Of a DNA stretch of 50,319 nt, positions 44,564 through 50,319 are shown piece by piece. Each line of letters opens with the position of its first letter. The first letter of the stretch is position 1. The stretch comes from an uncultured Alphaproteobacteria bacterium (GTDB lineage: Bacteria; Pseudomonadota; Alphaproteobacteria; HIMB59). Below the pieces are notes generated by a model, which did not search any database, had not been told where the DNA came from, and saw nothing but the letters and a program-made list of their open reading frames with translations. The position numbers and the translations under genes were made by a program. The stretch lies in contig CACIPV010000008.1 in NCBI GenBank assembly GCA_902588615.1, positions 1 through 50,319 of the forward strand. The letters are read 5' to 3'.

Positions 44564-46429
44564 ATGTCAGTTTTAAGTAGAGTCAAATTACCTAAAGATT
44601 TAAAAAAATTATCTTTAATTGAATTACAAAAACTTAATGATGAATTAAGAGACTATACAATTGAAATAGTATCAAAAACTGGTGGGCATCTTGGTGCCAG
44701 TCTTGGTGTTGTAGAACTTACAGTTGCTTTACACTATATATTTAATACTCCGTCAGATAAAATAATTTGGGATGTGGGACATCAAACATATCCTCATAAA
44801 ATTCTTACAGGCAGAAAAAATAAAATACACTCCCTAAGAAAAAAAAATGGTATATCTGGTTTTACTAAAAAATCAGAAAGTGTATATGACCCTTTTGGTG
44901 CAGCGCATAGTTCAACTTCTATATCTGCTGGTCTCGGGATCACAGCTGCAAGGGATATATTAAATAAGAATTTTGATGTTGTAAGTGTTATAGGTGATGG
45001 AGCAATTAGTGCAGGGATGGCTTTCGAAGGGTTAAACAACCTAGGACACCTAAATAAAAATTCTCTTATAATTCTGAATGATAATGAGATGTCTATAGCT
45101 GAACCTGTTGGGGCTATGAGTAAATATCTAGTAAATTTATTGAGTTCAAAATCATATGAAAGTTTTAGGGATATTATTAAAAACTTTACAAAAAGACTTC
45201 CAAGTGAAGTAGGAGAATTTGCAAAAAAAACAGAGGGTTATTTTAAAGGTTATCTCACAGGCAATACTCTGTTTGAAGAATTGGGTTTAAATTATTTGGG
45301 ACCTGTTGATGGACATAATTTAAAGCTCTTAGTTCAATTATTCAAGAAATACAAAAAAAAAGAATTACATGGTCCAGTATTTTTACATTTAATTACCCAG
45401 AAAGGCAGAGGCTATAAACCTGCTGAGCTATCAAAAGATAAATTTCATGGTGTATCATCATTTGATGTTAAAACAGGTTTACAAAATAAATCTAAGCTAG
45501 TTACTTACACTAATGTAGTGAGTGACACTATTTTAAAATTAGCAAAAAGAGATAAAAAAATTGTAGCAATAACTGCTGCTATGCCCTCAGGAACAGGATT
45601 AGATAAGTTTAAAGAAAAATATCCATCTAGATTTTATGACGTAGGAATAGCTGAACAGCATGCTGTTACTTTTGCTGGAGGTATGACAACAGAGTCTATT
45701 AAGCCTTTCGTTGCAATTTATTCAACTTTTCTTCAAAGAGCTTATGATCAAGTTGTGCATGACATTGCTATACAGTCATTACCTGTTAGATTTTTGATTG
45801 ATAGATCTGGTTTTGTAGGCGCTGATGGTGCCACACATGCTGGATCTTTTGATCTAAGCTATCTTTGTTGTCTTCCAAATTTCATTGTTATGGCCCCCTC
45901 TAGCGGTGAGGAATTAAAAAATATGATAAATTTAGCTTTATCTATAAATAATAAACCATGTGCTATTAGATATCCAAGAGATCTAGCGCATGAATATAAA
46001 GACAATAATAAATTTGAAAAAATTTTAATAGGTAAAGGTAAGGTTATGAAAAATGGAAAAAAAATTGCCTTTCTTAATCTAGGAACGAGGTTAAATAAAG
46101 TATTAGAGATATACGAACTGATAAGAAAAAATTATAAATTAGAATGTTCTATAATAGATATGAGATTTGCAAAACCAATTGATGTAAAATTATTACAAAA
46201 ACTTACAAAAAATCATGATATTTTTGTCACTATTGAGGAGAATGCAATTGGAGGGTTTTCAAGTCAGGTTAATGACTTTTTAATAAATAAACTAAGCAAT
46301 ACACCAAAAATTTTGAATTTTTTTATGAAAGATGAGTTTATTGATCAATCTGACATTGAAGATCAATATTTTCAATCAGGAATTTCTCCAAAAATTATAT
46401 ATCAAAAGCTGATAAAGTTTTTAAAGTAA
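44564..46429 (+). CDS. dxs: 1-deoxy-D-xylulose-5-phosphate synthase
   Basis: 621 aa. Thiamine-diphosphate motifs are complete: GGHLGASLGVVELTVALHYIF, DVGHQTYPHKILTGR, VIGDGAISAGMAFEGLNN with the metal-binding GDG, LNDNEMSIAEPVGAMS, the C-terminal transketolase part YDVGIAEQHAVTFAGGMT, and DRSGFVGADGATHAG. It condenses pyruvate and glyceraldehyde 3-phosphate in the first step of the MEP isoprenoid pathway, which also feeds undecaprenyl carriers. It ends in a 9-bp convergent overlap with aroC. Confidence 0.98.
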   Translation: MSVLSRVKLPKDLKKLSLIELQKLNDELRDYTIEIVSKTGGHLGASLGVVELTVALHYIFNTPSDKIIWDVGHQTYPHKILTGRKNKIHSLRKKNGISGFTKKSESVYDPFGAAHSSTSISAGLGITAARDILNKNFDVVSVIGDGAISAGMAFEGLNNLGHLNKNSLIILNDNEMSIAEPVGAMSKYLVNLLSSKSYESFRDIIKNFTKRLPSEVGEFAKKTEGYFKGYLTGNTLFEELGLNYLGPVDGHNLKLLVQLFKKYKKKELHGPVFLHLITQKGRGYKPAELSKDKFHGVSSFDVKTGLQNKSKLVTYTNVVSDTILKLAKRDKKIVAITAAMPSGTGLDKFKEKYPSRFYDVGIAEQHAVTFAGGMTTESIKPFVAIYSTFLQRAYDQVVHDIAIQSLPVRFLIDRSGFVGADGATHAGSFDLSYLCCLPNFIVMAPSSGEELKNMINLALSINNKPCAIRYPRDLAHEYKDNNKFEKILIGKGKVMKNGKKIAFLNLGTRLNKVLEIYELIRKNYKLECSIIDMRFAKPIDVKLLQKLTKNHDIFVTIEENAIGGFSSQVNDFLINKLSNTPKILNFFMKDEFIDQSDIEDQYFQSGISPKIIYQKLIKFLK

Positions 46430-47503
46430 TTTGGATTTATGAATTAATAATAAATCTGCAATCACAAAATTAGTCATAGCAATTCCTACTGGCACTGCCC
46501 TAATACCTACACAAGGATCATGACGTCCTTTAGTTTTTATTTTTGTATTTTTAAAATTCTTTGTGATAGTATTTTTTTCGCTCAACACTGAACTTGTTGG
46601 TTTTACAATATATCTAAAAATAATATCTTGTCCTGAAGAAATACCACCTAATATTCCTCCAGCATGGTTAGTATGAAATTTAATTTTTTTATTTTCAAAG
46701 TTAATTTGATCAGACCCATTAGTGCCATCATAGTTTACTAAATCAAAACCAGTACCAAACTCTATACCTTTTACAGCGTTAATGCTCATAATTGCTTTTG
46801 ATAACTCAGAGTCAAGTTTTTGATATATTGGCTCTCCTATACCTATAGGACAATTTGAGACTCTAACTTCAATTACAGCACCTAGTGATGACCCTTTTTT
46901 TCGATGAGTAAGAATTAGCTCTTCCCATTTTTTAAGGATTGACTTATCCGGTGAGAAAAAAGGATTTTTGTTAATAAAGTTACTATTCCAAGTTGAGTTT
47001 CCTATCTTCTCATTACCAATTTGTATAACAGCACTTGTAACTTTTATTTTATTTTTTGAAATTTTTTTAAGAAGTAATTCCGAAAGAGCACCTGCAGCAA
47101 CTCTCATGGCAGTTTCCCTAGCACTAGACCTTCCTCCACCTCTGTAATCATAATTTTTATATTTCATAAAATAGGTGTAATCGGCATGACCAGGTCGAAA
47201 TTTATTTTTTATTTCTGAATAGTCCTTGCTTCTTTGGTCAGAGTTGTAAATTATCATTGATATCGGAGCGCCCGTGCTTTTACCGTTAAAAACTCCAGAG
47301 AGCACATTGACTTCATCTTTCTCTTTTCTTTGTGTTGTAAATTTTGACTGACCTGGTTTTCTTAAATCTAGTCTTGTTTGAATATATTTTGTGTCAATAG
47401 GTATTCCTGCTGGAAAACCATCAACTACACAACCTATAGCATCTCCATGACTTTCACCCCAAGTTGTAAACTTTAATAAATTTCCAAAAGAATTATGTGA
47501 CAT
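46421..47503 (-). CDS. aroC: Chorismate synthase
   Basis: 360 aa. Signatures: FTTWGESHGDAIGCVVDGFPAGI at the N-terminus, FRPGHADYTYFMKYKNYDYRGGGRSSARETAMRVAAGAL, and RHDPCVGIRAVPVGIAM near the C-terminus. It converts EPSP to chorismate using reduced FMN, the last common step of aromatic synthesis. It lies 7 bp downstream of fabI on the minus strand, so the two form a pair, and its 3' end overlaps dxs by 9 bp. Confidence 0.98.
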   Translation of the reverse strand: MSHNSFGNLLKFTTWGESHGDAIGCVVDGFPAGIPIDTKYIQTRLDLRKPGQSKFTTQRKEKDEVNVLSGVFNGKSTGAPISMIIYNSDQRSKDYSEIKNKFRPGHADYTYFMKYKNYDYRGGGRSSARETAMRVAAGALSELLLKKISKNKIKVTSAVIQIGNEKIGNSTWNSNFINKNPFFSPDKSILKKWEELILTHRKKGSSLGAVIEVRVSNCPIGIGEPIYQKLDSELSKAIMSINAVKGIEFGTGFDLVNYDGTNGSDQINFENKKIKFHTNHAGGILGGISSGQDIIFRYIVKPTSSVLSEKNTITKNFKNTKIKTKGRHDPCVGIRAVPVGIAMTNFVIADLLLIHKSKLL

Positions 47504-47510
47504 GAACTAT

Positions 47511-48332
47511 TTATTTTTTACTAAACTCATTTAATAATCCTGCCACACCCTCAGCTTCATCAACTGCTACCATACCAACTGTATGATAACCGCAATCAAC
47601 ATGGTGAATTTCACCGGTTACACCAGATGAAAGGTCGCTTAAAAGGTAGGCTCCTGTGTTACCAACATCTTCAAGTGTAACATTTCTCTTTAATGGAGAA
47701 TTTAGCTCATTCCATTTTAAAATAAATCTAAAATCACCAATACCAGAAGCCGCAAGAGTTTTAATTGGGCCAGCAGATATAGCGTTAACCCTTATATTTT
47801 TATCTCCCATATCAACAGCAAGATATTTTACTGAGGCCTCAAGTGCTGATTTTGCTACTCCCATTACATTATAGTGTGGCATAACTTGCTCAGCCCCATA
47901 GTAAGTTAACGTTAAAATACTCCCGCCATTATCCATCAATTCATAGCAATATTTACAAGACTCAGTGAGGGAATAACAAGAAATATTTAGACTATTTAAA
48001 AAATTTTCTTTTGAGGTTTCAACATACTTACCTCTTAGCTCATTTTTATCTGCAAACGCAACAGCGTGAACAAAAAAATCCAATTTTCCCCATTTATCTT
48101 TAATTTTTTCAAAAGCTTTTTTTACTGACCCTTCATCACTAACATCACATTTTATCAATAAATTGGAACCAACAGATTTAGCTAAAGGATCTATTCTCTT
48201 TAATAGAAGATCATTTTGATAAGTAAAAGCTAATTCAGCACCAAAATTTGCGCATTGTTGAGCTATACCCCAGGCAATGGACTTATCATTAGCCACTCCC
48301 ATTATTAGTCCTTTTTTATTTTTTAAATCCAT
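47511..48332 (-). CDS. fabI: Enoyl-[acyl-carrier-protein] reductase (NADH), FabI
   Basis: 273-aa SDR-fold enzyme. The nucleotide-binding loop is GVANDKSIAWGIAQQCANFGAEL. The FabI Tyr-x6-Lys active site is HYNVMGVAK within LTYYGAEQVMPHYNVMG. SAGPIKTLAASGIGDF and GEIHHVDCGYHTVGM complete the match. It reduces trans-2-enoyl-ACP in fatty-acid elongation. It diverges from pdxH across 31 bp. Confidence 0.97.
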   Translation of the reverse strand: MDLKNKKGLIMGVANDKSIAWGIAQQCANFGAELAFTYQNDLLLKRIDPLAKSVGSNLLIKCDVSDEGSVKKAFEKIKDKWGKLDFFVHAVAFADKNELRGKYVETSKENFLNSLNISCYSLTESCKYCYELMDNGGSILTLTYYGAEQVMPHYNVMGVAKSALEASVKYLAVDMGDKNIRVNAISAGPIKTLAASGIGDFRFILKWNELNSPLKRNVTLEDVGNTGAYLLSDLSSGVTGEIHHVDCGYHTVGMVAVDEAEGVAGLLNEFSKK

Positions 48333-48363
48333 TTTTTGCTAAAATTAATATAATACTCATACC

Positions 48364-48951
48364 ATGTCAGATAAATTAAATCCAATTATTAAGTTTAAAG
48401 AATGGTTTGATTTAGCCACTGAAAAAGAGATCAACGATCCTAATGCAATGTGTCTATCGACAGTTGACGATAAAAATACCCCTCATTCAAGGATGGTTCT
48501 ATTAAAAGATTATAATAATGAAGGTTTTATTTTTTACACGAATTACGAGAGCAACAAAGGAAATGATATTTTAAAAAATGCTAATGTTTGCCTAAATTTC
48601 CATTGGAAGTCATTATTAAGACAAATAAGAATAGAAGGTAAAGTTGAAAAAGTCTCAAAAGAAACATCAGATAAATATTTTAATTCAAGACATTATTTAA
48701 GTCGAATAGGGGCGTGGGCATCTAATCAATCAAAGGTCTTAAAATCAAGAGAAGATTTAGAGAATAAAATTGAATTTTATAAAAATAAATATCCTGAAAA
48801 AGAAAATTTCCCTCGTCCTGATTACTGGGGAGGGTTTATAGTAAAATACTCAAAAATCGAGTTTTGGGAGGATATGCCTCATAGAATTCACAAAAGAGAA
48901 GTCTTCGAGTTTAAAGATAATGATTGGGTATCGTATACCCTTAGCCCTTAA
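48364..48951 (+). CDS. pdxH: Pyridoxamine 5'-phosphate oxidase
   Basis: 195 aa. FMN-binding features: AMCLSTVDDKNTPHSRMVLLKDYNNEGFIFYTNYESNKGNDI, VCLNFHWKSLLRQIRIEGKVEKVS, the SRIGAWASNQSKVL segment, RPDYWGGF, and WEDMPHRIHKREVF. It oxidises pyridoxamine or pyridoxine phosphate to PLP. Single gene with its own divergent promoter gap to fabI. Its 3' end overlaps the convergent nucleotidyltransferase gene by 11 bp. Confidence 0.96.
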   Translation: MSDKLNPIIKFKEWFDLATEKEINDPNAMCLSTVDDKNTPHSRMVLLKDYNNEGFIFYTNYESNKGNDILKNANVCLNFHWKSLLRQIRIEGKVEKVSKETSDKYFNSRHYLSRIGAWASNQSKVLKSREDLENKIEFYKNKYPEKENFPRPDYWGGFIVKYSKIEFWEDMPHRIHKREVFEFKDNDWVSYTLSP

Positions 48952-49402
48952 TTTTAGAGTATTTACTCCATCTTTTTAACAAATCAGAACTAGAGGACTC
49001 TTTGTGATTGCCACCCACACCAAACTTTAATTCAATATTATATTCCTTTGCTGTTTCATATTCTAAAATTTTAGAAGTATCTGATCTATCACCTCCATTA
49101 GCAAAAATAACTTTTTCATTTGGATATTTGTTTCTTACTTGAATTAACAAATTATTTGCACTTCCCATTTCATCATCTTCAAATTCCATAGCTTCATTTA
49201 CCATTTTTAAGCTATCAACAACATATATTCTATGTTGAATATCCATAAAAAAATTTCCTTTTTTATCAATTAACCATTTATTAGAATTTACACCTACAAT
49301 TAAAAAATTAGAAAACTCTAAACATTCTTTCATCATCATAATATGCCCAGGATGGATAGGGTCAAACCCTCCAGAAACAACACTAATAATTTTATTTTCC
49401 AC
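48941..49402 (-). CDS. Cytidylyltransferase-like nucleotidyltransferase (RfaE2/TagD type)
   Basis: 153 aa with the nucleotidyltransferase fold. VVSGGFDPIHPGHIMMMKEC carries the HxGH motif at 17-20, binding the nucleotide triphosphate. VGVNSNKWLIDKKG and the later VIFANGGDRSDTSKI fit cytidylyltransferases of the HldE/RfaE C-terminal or glycerol-3-phosphate type. Its length suggests a single-domain enzyme; the sugar or alcohol phosphate it activates is unknown, with envelope precursor synthesis likely. Its ATG overlaps the pyrE 3' end by 11 bp, so the pair is co-transcribed. Confidence 0.82.
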   Translation of the reverse strand: MENKIISVVSGGFDPIHPGHIMMMKECLEFSNFLIVGVNSNKWLIDKKGNFFMDIQHRIYVVDSLKMVNEAMEFEDDEMGSANNLLIQVRNKYPNEKVIFANGGDRSDTSKILEYETAKEYNIELKFGVGGNHKESSSSDLLKRWSKYSKIKG

Positions 49403-50036
49403 TTGAAATAGACTCTAAATAACTTTTTAAATTATCGTAATCTTTATCTGTAATGTAATTTGGAGAAATAGTTAATATATCTCTCCAGGATGTGAGATAA
49501 TTTAAATTCACTTTCATTTTAGATATATTTTTTTTAGCTTTAGGGTAGATACCATAGTAAAAAACTACATAAATATCTTTAACTTTAAGTTCATTTTGTC
49601 TTAAAGCCTTTATGAAGTGTAATTTACTTCCTCCATCAGTTGCCATGTCCTCTACTAATATTGACTGAGTGTTCTTTTTAAACTCTCCTTCTATTAATTT
49701 ACCTTTTCCAAACCCTTTAGGACTCTTTCTTATGTATATCATTGGATATTTCATCTTTTGACACAGAAAGGAAGAGTAGGGAATACCAGCCGTTTCACCT
49801 CCAGCAATAATAGTCGAATTATCTTTATACTTCGATTTAATTTGTTTGCTCATTTCATTAATAATTAATTCTCTTTCTTTTGGAAATGAAATTAATTTTC
49901 TACAATCAACATAAACAGGACTTTTTTTGCCGGATGTAAGAGTAAATTGTTTTTTGAAGTCGATATTAACGCATCCAATACTTAATAGTAAGTTTGCTAT
50001 CTTTTCTTTATTATTTTTGATTTTGACTTTCGACAT
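49392..50036 (-). CDS. pyrE: Orotate phosphoribosyltransferase
   Basis: 214 aa from the ATG at 50036 (MSKVKIKNN); an in-frame TTG four codons earlier is less likely. Key segments: [62 protein letters not shown], and the PRPP motif [15 protein letters not shown]. It forms OMP from orotate and PRPP in pyrimidine synthesis. Its start lies inside the end of the upstream DUF2256 gene (40-bp overlap in another frame). Confidence 0.95.
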   Translation of the reverse strand: MSKVKIKNNKEKIANLLLSIGCVNIDFKKQFTLTSGKKSPVYVDCRKLISFPKERELIINEMSKQIKSKYKDNSTIIAGGETAGIPYSSFLCQKMKYPMIYIRKSPKGFGKGKLIEGEFKKNTQSILVEDMATDGGSKLHFIKALRQNELKVKDIYVVFYYGIYPKAKKNISKMKVNLNYLTSWRDILTISPNYITDKDYDNLKSYLESISSGK

Positions 50037-50140
50037 TTTTCTGAACAATATTTAACATCATTCCATACTTTTTCCCATTTCTTTCTCCAATTAAATGGTC
50101 TTTGGCATACGACACAAATTTTAAAATCTTTTTTATTCAG
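49997..50140 (-). CDS. DUF2256 small zinc-ribbon-like protein, non-canonical start
   Basis: A 47-residue reading frame. [20 protein letters not shown] followed by [12 protein letters not shown] matches DUF2256, with two Cys pairs (CVVC and CSEKC) likely to bind zinc. If the CTG at 50138-50140 is the start, the length and N-terminus are normal for the family. No ATG, GTG or TTG lies between the in-frame TAG (50141-50143) and the first Cys. The next possible start is an ATT. Function unknown. It overlaps pyrE by 40 bp. Confidence 0.75.
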   Translation of the reverse strand: MNKKDFKICVVCQRPFNWRKKWEKVWNDVKYCSEKCRKSKSKIIKKR

Positions 50141-50319
50141 CTAAATAATCTTCTCAATATCTTTATCATCGAGATTACCATTAATTATAACAAGAGGGCA
50201 ATGTAACGAATTAGATTTTTCATATATAAGTTTGTCAATTAAGGGCCCTGGTTTGCCTATATCTTTACTCGTAGCGAGAATAATAGTTGAGTTAGATGAA
50301 TATTTATTTAAGAAACTTA
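50141..50319 (-). CDS. Unidentified protein, C-terminal end only (5' part outside window)
   Basis: An open frame enters from the window edge and ends at TAG 50141-50143, giving the last 58 residues, from SFLNKYSSN to DKDIEKII. It contains STIILATSKDIGKPGP and PLVIINGNLDD, a beta-alpha pattern suggestive of a Rossmann-like end. I do not recognise the family. It is in the same frame as the DUF2256 sequence that follows immediately after its stop codon. Confidence 0.6.
   Translation of the reverse strand, partial: SFLNKYSSNSTIILATSKDIGKPGPLIDKLIYEKSNSLHCPLVIINGNLDDKDIEKII

Noticed and set aside
1..50319. CRISPR arrays, insertion sequences, integrases, phage genes or secondary-metabolite clusters
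   Set aside because: No spaced direct repeats, transposase or integrase motifs, terminal inverted repeats or modular synthases were seen on either strand.

Overview
The window is chromosomal core-genome sequence from a very AT-rich, streamlined bacterium. Several features point to an alphaproteobacterium: prfA-prmC followed directly by a DUF4167 gene, rnpB directly upstream of mraZ, an ELM1-family gene, a zinc-ligand-free bL36, and a PpiB with a signal peptide next to a TolQ/OmpA-type pair. Gaps are tiny, NTGA stop/start overlaps are frequent, and convergent genes overlap at their 3' ends, as in marine SAR11-like or HIMB59-like lineages. Exact placement cannot be fixed from sequence reading alone. 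DAP-type MurE, MlaA/MlaC, BamD and a PagL-like enzyme show a Gram-negative envelope with meso-DAP peptidoglycan.

Layout. 1-7.3 kb: end of prfA, prmC, DUF4167, an M23 endopeptidase, a Gate-domain membrane protein, a DUF1045 2H-phosphoesterase, a membrane-anchored DsbA-like protein and murJ. 7.4-11.4 kb: tRNA-Val(GAC), a PagL-like outer-membrane protein, a TolQ/ExbB-like and OmpA/MotB-like pair, a periplasmic cyclophilin, sufE and rpmJ. 11.4-18.7 kb (mostly minus strand): trxB, a 2OG-Fe(II) oxygenase, an ELM1-family protein, greA, carB and carA. 18.8-23 kb: yqeY-dnaG-rpoD, then tRNA-Ile2(CAT). 23-32.6 kb: mlaC and mlaA (minus), a UvrD/PcrA helicase and an M24 peptidase (plus), then bamD-recN-ligA (minus). 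32.6-42.8 kb: an amidase, the RNase P RNA, and the division/wall cluster mraZ-rsmH-ftsL-ftsI-murE-murF-mraY-murD-ftsW. 42.7-50.3 kb: a class I glutamine amidotransferase, an HDAC-family deacetylase, xseB, dxs, aroC, fabI, pdxH, a nucleotidyltransferase, pyrE, a DUF2256 zinc ribbon and the end of an unrecognised gene.

Functionally the window is dominated by peptidoglycan synthesis and division (murJ, the mra/fts/mur run, an amidase, an M23 peptidase), outer-membrane upkeep (bamD, mlaA, mlaC, PagL-like), the macromolecular machinery yqeY-dnaG-rpoD, and biosynthesis of pyrimidines, isoprenoids, chorismate, fatty acids and PLP. I see no mobile element, prophage, CRISPR array, defence system or secondary-metabolite cluster.

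The most notable observations are these. murE is split by a frameshift at a 10-A tract although both halves are otherwise intact. DnaG has lost three of its four zinc ligands at exactly conserved spacing. A 10-bp-period TGGGA array, matching a MraZ operator, overlies a perfect TATAAT box at mraZ. tRNA-Val has C33. A DUF2256 gene has no canonical start codon and follows an in-frame TAG.
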